Part shown: positions 34,187 through 42,099 of the stretch, piece after piece
How the letters are laid out: each line of letters opens with the position of its first letter
How positions within the stretch are numbered: the stretch's first letter is position 1
NCBI GenBank assembly: GCA_905372235.1
Contig: CAJPOF010000001.1
Coordinates: 1-64,000, forward strand
Length of the DNA stretch: 64,000 nt
DNA from: an uncultured Treponema sp.
GTDB taxonomy: Bacteria; Spirochaetota; Spirochaetia; Treponematales; Treponemataceae
Direction of reading: 5' to 3'
Notes under the pieces: model-generated
What the model saw: only the letters and a program-made list of their open reading frames with translations
The model's database searches: none
Told to the model about the DNA's origin: nothing
Translations under genes and position numbers: made by a program

Positions 34187-36316
34187 ATGATTTTACGAAT
34201 TGTAAAAAAGACGCTCATTTTTTTGTTTGCCTTCTCGTTTTTTTCTTGCAAGTTAATCACCGATTCCGTGAACAGCCCCGTGCGCACATACTTCACGGAA
34301 TACACCGGAACAAGCGGGATAATGGATTATTCTCTTTCCATTTCCGATTTTTTGACGGCGGACGACGGAACTTTTATTGTTCCTTCCGACAAGGATTTGG
34401 ATGTTCGGCTTTTGCTTAGAAATCCCCAGGACTTCACGTTTGTCGACCATCAGAATATGACGTTTGGGCTTTCGCTTTCTGCGGACGACAGAAACAAGGC
34501 TGCCCTGCTGTTCGGTTCTGCTCCAGACCCTTCGCTTGTGACCATTGAGCAGGATTCCAAAGACAAATCGATAATTCACCTTGTCTATCCTTCCGAGTTC
34601 CTTAGAAGGGTTGAGACCGGATTTGAAATAACTCCCACGATAGAGCTAAGGCATCCTATCACCAATATTGCTTTTGGAAGTTTCACGCCGGTAAGGATTA
34701 TCTGCAATTCTCCTCCTCCGAAAATTTACGGAGCTGCGGTCTACAAAGATTCTTTCAGTCCGCAAAAATATGTCGTAAGGTTCAATATGCCCGGAAAGCA
34801 GCTTATGAAAGCCACTCATTTTGACATAAAAACGCTTACCATAAACGGAGAGGAGTCTTCCGTTACAGTGAACAAGGGCGACGGAACTTTTACGTTCTCC
34901 AATCCCAAGTTTTCCGCAGGGACTCCTTCGATGATTCTTAATCCTTGTTCGGTGATTTTTCAAGCCTACGGACAGGAGTCTTACTTTTTGACGGACGATA
35001 TAGATTCCGGAAAATACAAGTCGTACACAATCACATTGAAAGACGAGAAGGGGCTTTCTTCCTCGGTTTTGATAGCGGTGAACACAAAGCAGCTTGATCC
35101 GGTGGTAATCACTGAAAAAAAGGATGCCTTGCAGACTCCGCTAGATTCCACACCTCGGCAAATATTGCAGGACGAAGGAAAAGAATCTGCGGCAATAGTA
35201 ATCACTCCCGCCGCAAAGGACAGCGAAGACAAAGACACGTCCGATTCTGTAGTCTCTTATGAACTTTACGACACTTCGAATGTCTTGTTGCGTGCCGGAA
35301 AAAACAACGGCGGAAAATTCGAACTGGAACTTCCTGCTGGAAATTATTCGCTAAAGGCATATTCCCACAAGGAAAACTATGCGGATTCCCCGCTTGTGGA
35401 AGTCAAGTTCAATATCATAAGAACGAATCTTTTCGTCTCTTCAAGCGGAAGAGACTCAAATCCCGGAGACAAAATTCGTCCGTTAAAGACTATTGGTAAA
35501 GCATTTGACAGGTGCGTCTCCGCCGGCTTTGATATGACCATAACGCTTTTGTCGGATCTTTCCGATTCAGATTCGGTCTCTTATTCGGGTTCGGATAAAG
35601 TACTGGTGGATGGAAAAAATCATTATTTAAAAGGCACGTTAACTTTTGGCGCAGGAACAGAAATTACACTAAAAGACGTTGAAATCCAAGGCGAAATAAA
35701 TATTTCCGGAAAACTTTTGCTTTCAGGAAACACTTGCGTAAAGATGCCGGACGGTTCTTCTGTTGGAAAAATAAACTTCAAAGCTCCAAACCTTTTCGTG
35801 ACAGTTTCGCCAGATTTGAGCCAAAATGAAGTTGCAGAACTTTCTTGGGATTCCGACATGGACTCGCACTATAAAAAAGACACAAAAGTCATTGAATCTT
35901 CACCGGGAACTCTAAACCAAGCCTTGTGCGATAAATTCACCACAAAAGACTACGTTATAGTCAAAGATGGCGATGAAGGAAAACTAAAAGCTTCCGGCGG
36001 CTCTATAGGCGTAGATGAGCCTTCGACGGACATAAAATTATCGATGAAAAGTGATGCGTCCGATGAAAAATATCGAAAATCCTCAAAGGGAACTCTTTCT
36101 GCCAAAAAAGGAAGTGAGCCGATTTCCGTTTCAGAATGGACTGTGAAAGTGTTCACTGACGGCGGCACTGACATCACGGATAAATTCACTAAGTCTGGTA
36201 ATGTCATAACATTCCCGGACAATATCGCTACAGGCGTAAAATTACGCATAATAGTAACCGCAAAAGTCGAAAGTATTTCTCACAGCGCTACTTTTAGTGT
36301 AACAATCGCAGGATAG
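34187..36316 (+). CDS. Large lipoprotein with beta-helix-like domain
   Basis: 709 residues. The lipobox FFSC places the lipidated cysteine at 21. The N-terminal 300 residues are beta-rich and unassigned, followed by an Ig-like segment (about 345-410). The segment SSGRDSNPGDKIRPLKTIGKAF (about 420-440) is the start typical of right-handed beta-helix domains, and repeated short strands follow to about 560. The last 100 residues resemble a bacterial Ig-like module. GGAGC precedes the ATG, 15 nt after the barrel gene. It is probably the outer-membrane-associated last component of the cyclase/FecR operon. I do not recognise a specific function. Confidence 0.82.
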   Translation: MILRIVKKTLIFLFAFSFFSCKLITDSVNSPVRTYFTEYTGTSGIMDYSLSISDFLTADDGTFIVPSDKDLDVRLLLRNPQDFTFVDHQNMTFGLSLSADDRNKAALLFGSAPDPSLVTIEQDSKDKSIIHLVYPSEFLRRVETGFEITPTIELRHPITNIAFGSFTPVRIICNSPPPKIYGAAVYKDSFSPQKYVVRFNMPGKQLMKATHFDIKTLTINGEESSVTVNKGDGTFTFSNPKFSAGTPSMILNPCSVIFQAYGQESYFLTDDIDSGKYKSYTITLKDEKGLSSSVLIAVNTKQLDPVVITEKKDALQTPLDSTPRQILQDEGKESAAIVITPAAKDSEDKDTSDSVVSYELYDTSNVLLRAGKNNGGKFELELPAGNYSLKAYSHKENYADSPLVEVKFNIIRTNLFVSSSGRDSNPGDKIRPLKTIGKAFDRCVSAGFDMTITLLSDLSDSDSVSYSGSDKVLVDGKNHYLKGTLTFGAGTEITLKDVEIQGEINISGKLLLSGNTCVKMPDGSSVGKINFKAPNLFVTVSPDLSQNEVAELSWDSDMDSHYKKDTKVIESSPGTLNQALCDKFTTKDYVIVKDGDEGKLKASGGSIGVDEPSTDIKLSMKSDASDEKYRKSSKGTLSAKKGSEPISVSEWTVKVFTDGGTDITDKFTKSGNVITFPDNIATGVKLRIIVTAKVESISHSATFSVTIAG

Positions 36317-36334
36317 GACGGAAAAACTTAAAAT

Positions 36335-36372
36335 AAAAAAGGCTGCCCCAAATAATGGACAGCCTTTTTTGT
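36335..36372. terminator. Bidirectional terminator between the lipoprotein gene and fba
   Basis: An 11-bp stem pairs 36335-36345 with 36360-36370, with A6 on the left and T6 on the right. It serves both converging genes. Confidence 0.85.
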
Positions 36373-36403
36373 CGGCAATTTAATGCCTAGATTTTAGATG
36401 GGA

Positions 36404-37408
36404 CTAGTCGTTCCAGTGTCCTGCAGAACCGAACACGTTCACGTTCTTTTCCATGTACATCTTTTTGAGCTCGTCACGGGCAGGTCCAAGGTAAAGGCGT
36501 GGGTCGAACACGTCAGGCTGCTCTGCGAACATCCTTCGTATCGCTGCTGTCATCGCAAGCCGTCCGTCCGAGTCTACGTTTATTTTGCAGACTGCGGATT
36601 TTGCCGCCTTTCTAAGCTGCTCTTCAGGAATTCCCACTGAGTTAGGAATCTTTCCGCCGAATTTTTCGATTTCCTTTACGTATACCTGCGGAACTGATGA
36701 CGCTCCGTGAAGAACAATCGGGAATCCGGGAAGCTGCTTTTCTATTGCTTCAAGCACATCGAACGCAAGCGGTGGAGGAACCAAGGTTCCGTCATCCCTT
36801 CTTGTACACTGTTCCGGCGTGAATTTGCATCTTCCGTGGGAAGTTCCGATGGAAATCGCAAGCGAATCACAACCTGTTTTTGACGTGAAGTCTATTACTT
36901 CCTCAGGTTTTGTGTACTTTGATTCTTCTGCGGCAACATCGTCTTCAACTCCGCCGAGAACGCCAAGTTCCGCCTCTACGGTAACATAGTCATTTCGGGA
37001 ATGAGCGTAGTCCACAACTTCCCTTGTAAGCTTTACGTTGTCGTCATACGAGAGGGCAGAGCCGTCTATCATAACGGAAGAAAATCCGTTGTCGATGCAG
37101 TCCTTTGCTACCTCGAAGTTAGGACCGTGGTCAAGGTGCAGTACGATAGGAATATCGCATCCGAGTTCATGAGCGTATTCTACCGCTCCTTTTGCCATGT
37201 TTCGAAGGATGTATTTGTCGGCATAATTCCTTGCACCCTTTGACACCTGAAGAATTACAGGTGATTTTGATTCCACACATGCCTGGATGATTGCCTGCAT
37301 CTGCTCCATGTTGTTGAAGTTGTATGCGGGAATTGCATACTTGCCTTTCATGGCGGCCTCGAACATGTGTTTTGTGTTCACAAGACCGAGTTCTTTGTAA
37401 CTTACCAT
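36404..37408 (-). CDS. fba: Fructose-bisphosphate aldolase, class II
   Basis: 334 residues; cleaves fructose 1,6-bisphosphate to dihydroxyacetone phosphate and glyceraldehyde 3-phosphate in glycolysis. Zinc and substrate motifs are present: AYNFNN, LHLDHGP, GVLGGVEDD, SIGTSHG and LHGASSVP. The VEAELG segment carries the catalytic-site glutamate region. The sequence is of the short class II type. AAGGAG lies ahead of the ATG. It is monocistronic. Confidence 0.96.
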   Translation of the reverse strand: MVSYKELGLVNTKHMFEAAMKGKYAIPAYNFNNMEQMQAIIQACVESKSPVILQVSKGARNYADKYILRNMAKGAVEYAHELGCDIPIVLHLDHGPNFEVAKDCIDNGFSSVMIDGSALSYDDNVKLTREVVDYAHSRNDYVTVEAELGVLGGVEDDVAAEESKYTKPEEVIDFTSKTGCDSLAISIGTSHGRCKFTPEQCTRRDDGTLVPPPLAFDVLEAIEKQLPGFPIVLHGASSVPQVYVKEIEKFGGKIPNSVGIPEEQLRKAAKSAVCKINVDSDGRLAMTAAIRRMFAEQPDVFDPRLYLGPARDELKKMYMEKNVNVFGSAGHWND

Positions 37409-37442
37409 ATGTCAGTTCTCCTTGAGATTTCAGTTGAATACT

Positions 37443-37471
37443 ATAGTATTTCAAAGAGCCGTTTTTTTCAA
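37443..37471 (-). promoter_or_regulatory. fba promoter
   Basis: On the minus strand TTGAAA (37466-37471), 17 nt and TACTAT (37443-37448), about 35 nt before the ATG. Confidence 0.5.
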
Positions 37472-37586
37472 GTTTTTAAAAAGAATAATTTCCATCATTA
37501 AACAATTGAATATATGTTCATCAGTCAGATGCGGACGTTTTTTTAGAAAAATAACAATTTTGTTCCGCATAAATGCCGTAAACAAT

Positions 37587-37615
37587 TTGACAAATATTGT
37601 ACGCCTAAATATAAT
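37587..37615 (+). promoter_or_regulatory. Consensus sigma70 promoter of the flaA pair
   Basis: A perfect TTGACA (37587-37592), an optimal 17-nt spacer and a perfect TATAAT (37610-37615). It gives a leader of about 95 nt. The full match to consensus fits a very abundant structural protein and argues against sigma28 control. The remainder of 37472-37716 holds no gene. Confidence 0.88.
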
Positions 37616-37716
37616 TGTAGAACAATAGAGTAATAAATTTAGATATTTATTCCGACAATAAAAGGGAGAACATTTCGCTTTTGGGTCGGAATGTAATATT
37701 GAAGAAGGAGTTTTAC

Positions 37717-38457
37717 ATGAAAAAGGTCTTCAAGGTCCTTGTAAATCTTGCTCTTGTTTTTGTTATTTGCGTGCCGGTTTTCAGCCAGCCAAATTCAAAA
37801 AGCGTAGAGACATTTTTGATCGACAATTTTGATACGGAACGGGAATGGAGTTGGGTTGTTAACGCAAGCCGCTATATTGCTAAAGGCTATCCCAAGTACG
37901 GATTGTTCACGGGGATTCCTAACTCTCTGAGGCAGTTCCAGCCCGCCGACGTTGAGCCTAAGGTTTTGGGTGTTCAGACGGCTTTCAACAGAAAAGGTGA
38001 TAACTGGTTCGAAGTCGTGCCTTCAAAGGATGGAAAAATCTACGAGATTCCTTTTGTGGGAAATGTTGTGAACGTTGACTTTTGGGTATGGGGTGCTAAC
38101 TACCTTTACTACCTTGAGGTTATGGTACGAGATGCGAACGGACAGGTTCATGTTCTTCCTGCCGGAAAACTTTCTTTCAACGGCTGGAAAAACGTTATCG
38201 TGAAGATTCCAGGTTGGATTGTTCAACATTCAAAACTTCGTTCAGGACCTAAAACGCTTACTTTGATAGGTTTTAGGGTTCGAACGGACGCTGTTGAATA
38301 TGTCGATGACTTTGCGATTTATTTTGACAATCTGAAGTACACGACAAATTCGCTTTCGTTCATCTTTGATGGCTATGAATTAAAGGAGACGGATTTCAGC
38401 AACTCCGAGTCGGGCTCTTTCGGCTCTTCTAACTCGAATACGGGAGATGAAAAATAA
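37717..38457 (+). CDS. flaA: Flagellar filament outer-layer (sheath) protein, FlaA family
   Basis: 246 residues from the ATG at 37717, which follows AAGGAG; an in-frame start at 37681 is discarded. A signal peptide ends near VFSQ (about 22-24), as expected for the Sec-exported FlaA sheath proteins of periplasmic flagella. The body shows the FlaA pattern with LIDNFDTE, PKVLGVQTAF, FWVWGANYLYYLEVMV, LSFNGWKNVIVKIPGW and IYFDNLKYTT. The tail is Ser/Asn rich. The stop overlaps the next flaA start by one base. Which FlaA paralogue it corresponds to is not certain. Confidence 0.9.
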   Translation: MKKVFKVLVNLALVFVICVPVFSQPNSKSVETFLIDNFDTEREWSWVVNASRYIAKGYPKYGLFTGIPNSLRQFQPADVEPKVLGVQTAFNRKGDNWFEVVPSKDGKIYEIPFVGNVVNVDFWVWGANYLYYLEVMVRDANGQVHVLPAGKLSFNGWKNVIVKIPGWIVQHSKLRSGPKTLTLIGFRVRTDAVEYVDDFAIYFDNLKYTTNSLSFIFDGYELKETDFSNSESGSFGSSNSNTGDEK

Positions 38458-39182
38458 TGAAAAAATATGTAGTTTCTATACTGGCTGCGGTTGCCGTTGT
38501 TTGTACGGTTTCAGCACAGAACAGCATTGTTGGCGATCCTAATCCTGAGACGATCGGAAACGAATCGGCGATGCAGGCTCTGCAGGAAAACTCTGTAGAC
38601 AAGTTCGAGAGAGAAGGTTCATGGAATGTCCATATGTCGCCCGACTATGGAGTGATTTCGGCAAGACTCTTTGAAGGAAATCCTGCCATGAAAGAGCCGC
38701 TAAAAGAAGATGTAGGCAAAGAGGATCTTGATACAAAGGTTCTTGGCGTTAAGGTTGAGTTTTTTAAGCGAGGTGTGAACTCTTTCTTCATCACATCGCA
38801 GAGACCGATTCCAGTGGAAGGCGTGGCAAAAACAATTTCCGTATGGGTTTGCGGACGAAATATGTCGCATGAACTTTTTGTTCTTGTCCAGGATTATTTC
38901 GGACACAACTTTGAACTTTACATGGGAAATCTTGCGTTTACAGGCTGGAAAAAACTTACTGCTGTAGTTCCGCCAAGTCCGGACGGAGAGCGAGGAATCG
39001 TGCAGACAAGTCCGTTCCATTCAGGCGACAAACCTGGTCTTAGGGTATCCGGCTTCAGGGTGGATTGTAATCCGATGCTTGCTCGCGGCTCTTATTATAT
39101 GTACCTTGACGACCTTCGATGTGTGTCCGATCTTTATGATTTGGAAAACCATGACGAAGACGACATGAGCGACAACTGGTAG
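38457..39182 (+). CDS. flaA: Flagellar filament outer-layer protein, FlaA family, second copy
   Basis: 241 residues. The signal peptide ends near VSAQ (about 21). It shares FlaA landmarks with its neighbour: VDKFEREGSW, TKVLGVKVEFF, ISVWVCGRN, LAFTGWKKLTAVVPP and YLDDLRCVSD. The start codon shares its first base with the stop of the upstream gene (TAATG), so translation is coupled. Both proteins would coat the endoflagellar filament in the periplasm. Sequence identity between the two is low, so they are old paralogues, not a recent duplication. Confidence 0.9.
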   Translation: MKKYVVSILAAVAVVCTVSAQNSIVGDPNPETIGNESAMQALQENSVDKFEREGSWNVHMSPDYGVISARLFEGNPAMKEPLKEDVGKEDLDTKVLGVKVEFFKRGVNSFFITSQRPIPVEGVAKTISVWVCGRNMSHELFVLVQDYFGHNFELYMGNLAFTGWKKLTAVVPPSPDGERGIVQTSPFHSGDKPGLRVSGFRVDCNPMLARGSYYMYLDDLRCVSDLYDLENHDEDDMSDNW

Positions 39183-39200
39183 TTTTTGCTTGATCTTATA

Positions 39201-39246
39201 AAAGAGGCTGTACGAAAATTCGGTTTTTGTACAGCCTCTTTAGTTT
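39201..39246 (+). terminator. Terminator of the flaA operon
   Basis: A perfect 13-bp stem pairs 39201-39213 with 39229-39241 around an AT-rich loop, followed by AGTTTT. Confidence 0.8.
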
Positions 39247-39328
39247 TAAACTAGACGGGGTGTCTGAAAAGTAAAAGACTTTTTAGATGCCTTTTTTATT
39301 TTAAAAATATTTTTTTTTGAAGAAAAAC

Positions 39329-39393
39329 GCCCGCCCGAGCGTGTAGATGTGGGCGAGCCCAGGCTAACGAAGTGAGACCGAGCGTTAGCGGGC
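39329..39393. repeat. GC-rich nested palindrome at the 3' end of the next gene
   Basis: An outer GCCCGC/GCGGGC stem (39329-39334 with 39388-39393) encloses a 7-bp stem (39363-39369 with 39383-39389 in the alternative pairing). The composition contrasts with the T-rich flank at 39280-39320. The stop codon of the minus-strand gene (39385-39387) lies inside it, so the C-terminus may be repeat-derived. Confidence 0.55.
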
Positions 39394-40146
39394 ATCGGAA
39401 GGCGAGTTGCGAGAAATGCTTGCGCCATTTATCCTGTAAAGTTTTGAGCGGTTTTTTGTTCCCGCACATTCAAGAATTTTCATGCGGAAAAGAACCCAAA
39501 CCATTATGCCCGAAAGTTTTTTCGCATTTTTTTTAGCGTGCGGGATTTTTTTTAGTTTTTCAGCTATGTCGTTTGCGGTGAAGGTTTCGCAAAGCCCGTG
39601 CGGAATAAGTGCGATATAGTCGTCAGCCGTTTTTAATGTTTTTTCATCAAGGATTTCCTCTAGAATCGTGTCACTTTTGTTCCAGTTTTTCTTGAATCGC
39701 CGTCTTTTGTTTTTAGATTGCACGGGAACTTCCGTTCGGATTCGTTTTTCGATTGTGTTCACAAAAAGGATTTTCAGCGTGAAATTTTTGTCCAAAAGCA
39801 GCGGATAAATGCGAGTTAGTTCTATAAATACGTGATGGATGGTTTTGTGGTTCGGGCTTTTTCGTTTTGAAAGCGGAATGCCTTCGCTGTTTTGGGTGAT
39901 GATTGTGTTTTGAACCACAATCGGATGGATTACGGTGAAGTTTTTTCCTTGTTCAAGCGCATCCGAGGCTTTTTTTTGCAGGGCGGAAAGGTTTTTTGTC
40001 TGAATTTCCACGATGCTTCCGTCTTTGTTTACTATGTCGAAAACGTAGCCGTTTTCCTGAACTTCCGTGCGGCTTCCGTCTTCTAGCGAAAAGAGGGTTT
40101 TCAGGGTTTTGTGCAGGGAACTTTCGTTCAGCGTGTTTATCACCAT
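39385..40146 (-). CDS. Hypothetical protein with PD-(D/E)xK-like N-terminus
   Basis: 253 residues, no signal or membrane segment. I do not recognise a named family. The first 55 residues show an arrangement like the PD-(D/E)xK nuclease core: Glu28, Asp37 in FDIV, then Glu47-Ile-Gln49 with Lys51 in VEIQTKN. The middle is basic (RRRFKKNW at about 150-160), followed by a region that looks like a winged-helix module (about 170-240). It could be a nucleic-acid-binding or nuclease-fold protein; this is inference from the motif spacing. The last few codons and stop fall in a GC-rich palindrome. It is divergent from mraZ, and the 142-bp gap holds the division-cluster promoter. Confidence 0.78.
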   Translation of the reverse strand: MVINTLNESSLHKTLKTLFSLEDGSRTEVQENGYVFDIVNKDGSIVEIQTKNLSALQKKASDALEQGKNFTVIHPIVVQNTIITQNSEGIPLSKRKSPNHKTIHHVFIELTRIYPLLLDKNFTLKILFVNTIEKRIRTEVPVQSKNKRRRFKKNWNKSDTILEEILDEKTLKTADDYIALIPHGLCETFTANDIAEKLKKIPHAKKNAKKLSGIMVWVLFRMKILECAGTKNRSKLYRINGASISRNSPSDAR

Positions 40147-40225
40147 ATGTAGCGTACCTATAAAAATATATGCGAGAGCGAAAAAATAAAAAACAAAATT
40201 TTTCCTTTTTCGACATTTTTCCCGA

Positions 40226-40253
40226 TTGACTTTAGTTTTTTTTACAGTAAAAT
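40226..40253 (+). promoter_or_regulatory. Promoter of the division cluster
   Basis: TTGACT (40226-40231), a 16-nt spacer and TAAAAT (40248-40253). The start point at about 40260 sits at the first MraZ box, so MraZ binding would block initiation or early clearance. Confidence 0.72.
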
Positions 40254-40261
40254 GGTTTTAA

Positions 40262-40296
40262 GTGGGAAAAAGTGGTAATTAGTGGTAATTGGTGGG
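40262..40296 (+). promoter_or_regulatory. MraZ operator: four GTGG boxes at 10-bp spacing
   Basis: GTGG occurs at 40262, 40272, 40282 and 40292, exactly one helical turn apart, with AT-rich spacers. This matches the known MraZ operator type (TGGG/GTGG direct repeats with short spacers) that autoregulates the division cluster. The last box also serves as the mraZ ribosome-binding region (GGTGGG), so repression could act on both transcription and translation. Confidence 0.88.
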
Positions 40297-40297
40297 T

Positions 40298-40741
40298 ATG
40301 AATCTTTTGACCGGTGAATACAATAATACGCTCGACGAGAAGGGCAGAATCTCTTTTCCTGTGAAATTGAGGTCTGCCGTGAACACCGACGCGCTTATGG
40401 TTACAAAGGGGTTGGATGCCTGCCTGTGGCTTTTTACGCTGGAAGACTTTGAGGCTTTTAGGGACAAACTGACCGGAAACGCTTCTATGATGAAGAAGAA
40501 AAATCTGCAGGTGGTGAGACATTTTGTCGCATCTGCGCAGCAGGTCGAGTTTGACAAGAGCGGCCGTCTTTCGATCCCACAGACTTTGCGAGAGTATGCT
40601 CATCTGGAAAGGGACTGTACGATACTCGGAATCTCGAACTTTGTCGAACTCTGGGATACGGCTACCTACGGTGAATATCAGAAGGTGAACGAGGAGTCGT
40701 TCCGCGAGGCGGCGGAAGAATTCAACGACATCACTTTCTGA
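40298..40741 (+). CDS. mraZ: Transcriptional regulator MraZ
   Basis: 147 residues from the ATG at 40298; the GTG at 40292 is an alternative that would overlap the last operator box. Two tandem SpoVT-AbrB-like halves are visible, each with the DxxGR signature (LDEKGRISFP and FDKSGRLSIP). MraZ forms a ring that binds the repeated boxes directly upstream and represses its own operon. It is the first gene of the division cluster and is followed by a hairpin ahead of rsmH. Confidence 0.95.
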   Translation: MNLLTGEYNNTLDEKGRISFPVKLRSAVNTDALMVTKGLDACLWLFTLEDFEAFRDKLTGNASMMKKKNLQVVRHFVASAQQVEFDKSGRLSIPQTLREYAHLERDCTILGISNFVELWDTATYGEYQKVNEESFREAAEEFNDITF

Positions 40742-40767
40742 CGCAAGGTAAAAGTGGAGGGAGAAAG

Positions 40768-40803
40768 CCGAAAGGATGGATAATCCGTCTTTTCGGTTGT
40801 TTT
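40768..40803 (+). terminator. Hairpin between mraZ and rsmH
   Basis: A 13-bp stem with two G-U pairs joins 40768-40780 with 40784-40796 around a three-base loop and is followed by TTGTTTTGTTC. It may partly terminate transcripts or protect the mraZ 3' end. It also leaves little room for an rsmH ribosome-binding site. Confidence 0.45.
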
Positions 40804-40807
40804 GTTC

Positions 40808-41797
40808 ATGGAAATTTTTCATACTCCGGTGATGCCGGACTCGTGTCTGAAATATTTAAGTCCGCTGGGCGAGCCTTATGAAGGCGGCGCTTGGCTGTGC
40901 GATTCCACTTTGGGAGAGGGCGGTCATTCCGCCGCTTTTCTTTCTAATTTTCCCACTCTGAATGTAATCGGTATAGATGCCGATTCGGTAATCCAAAAAA
41001 GGGCGAAGGAAAGGCTTTCTTGCTTTGGGAACAGAATGCATTTTTATAACGGCTGGTTCGACGATTTTTATGCCAACTATCCCGATGAATATCCTAAGCC
41101 CAATCTTATTCTTTTTGATTTGGGGATTTCGGTGTTCCATTATGAAAAGTCGGGAAGAGGTTTTTCGTTCAGGCATGACGAGGCCCTTGACATGAGGCTT
41201 TCGGATTCTTCTGGCGGAGAGTCTGCGTTTGACATAGTGAACGGACGGCGGGAGGAAGAACTTTCCGACCTGATATATCTTTACGGTGAGGAAAAATTCA
41301 GCCGAAGGATAGCAAGGGCGATTGTGGAAGCGCGAGTCGGCGGAAACATCCGGTCGTCGGCGACCCTTGCGAAGATAATTTGGGACGCTGTTCCTGAAAA
41401 GTATAGGCATGCGCCTATTCATCCTGCGACTAGGACTTTTCAGGCGTTGCGCATAGCGGTAAACGGGGAACTTAGGCGGATTCCTTTGGCTTTGCACAAT
41501 GCGTTTTCTGTTCTTACGGAAGGCGGAAAAATGGGCGTTATAACGTTCCATTCTCTTGAGGATAGAATCGTGAAAAATTATTTCAGGAATCTTTCAAAAA
41601 AGTGCGTGTGTCCGCCGGAATACGCCTCGTGCAAGTGCGGAGGTTCTCCATGCGCCGTCCTTCTTGAAAAGAAACCTGTAGAGCCGTCCTTGGAGGAAGT
41701 GAAGTCGAATCCGCCTTCAAGGAGTGCAAAATTTAGGGTGATACGTAAAATCCGAGATGCGAACGAAATGCGTCTTTTTAGGGTTGAGGGGTATTGA
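40808..41797 (+). CDS. rsmH: 16S rRNA (cytosine-N4) methyltransferase RsmH
   Basis: 329 residues from the ATG at 40808; a TTG two codons earlier is possible. RsmH methylates N4 of C1402 in 16S rRNA using S-adenosylmethionine. Family landmarks are clear: HTPVM at the N-terminus, STLGEGGHSAAFL for SAM binding, IGIDAD, FDLGIS, GFSFRHDEALDMR, TRTFQALRIAVNGEL and ITFHSLEDRIVK. No obvious Shine-Dalgarno site is present; a strong hairpin lies just upstream. The stop overlaps the ftsL start. Confidence 0.95.
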   Translation: MEIFHTPVMPDSCLKYLSPLGEPYEGGAWLCDSTLGEGGHSAAFLSNFPTLNVIGIDADSVIQKRAKERLSCFGNRMHFYNGWFDDFYANYPDEYPKPNLILFDLGISVFHYEKSGRGFSFRHDEALDMRLSDSSGGESAFDIVNGRREEELSDLIYLYGEEKFSRRIARAIVEARVGGNIRSSATLAKIIWDAVPEKYRHAPIHPATRTFQALRIAVNGELRRIPLALHNAFSVLTEGGKMGVITFHSLEDRIVKNYFRNLSKKCVCPPEYASCKCGGSPCAVLLEKKPVEPSLEEVKSNPPSRSAKFRVIRKIRDANEMRLFRVEGY

Positions 41798-42099
41798 TGA
41801 TAAACAGGGTAAGGGAAATCGTTTACAGAATTGTCGTGTGCCTGCTTGCAGTCTGCATTCCTCTTCTTCTTATAGCATACGGTTTTCAGGCAAAGCGTTA
41901 TTCGGAACTTCTTAGGGAAATAAATCGACTTGAAAAAAAGCAGGTGGAACTTATCGAGCGGAACAAAAAACTTGTGGGCGACATAAGCCTTCTTTCCAGC
42001 ACTGACGTGATAGAAAAAAAAGCCAGCGAGGAACTGGGAATGCACAAAGCCGAGACGGAGGACATAGTGCGTGTAGAAATGAACGGAGCTAAAAAATGA
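41797..42099 (+). CDS. ftsL: FtsL-like division protein
   Basis: 100 residues: short cytoplasmic N-terminus, one membrane segment (about 12-33) and a periplasmic coiled coil (about 36-70). This shape and its location between rsmH and murF identify it as FtsL or the related DivIC type, which bridges early and late divisome proteins. Sequence conservation in this family is low, so the name rests mainly on context. The start shares a base with the rsmH stop (TGATG), with GAGGGG upstream, and the end overlaps murF by 4 nt. Confidence 0.8.
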   Translation: MINRVREIVYRIVVCLLAVCIPLLLIAYGFQAKRYSELLREINRLEKKQVELIERNKKLVGDISLLSSTDVIEKKASEELGMHKAETEDIVRVEMNGAKK

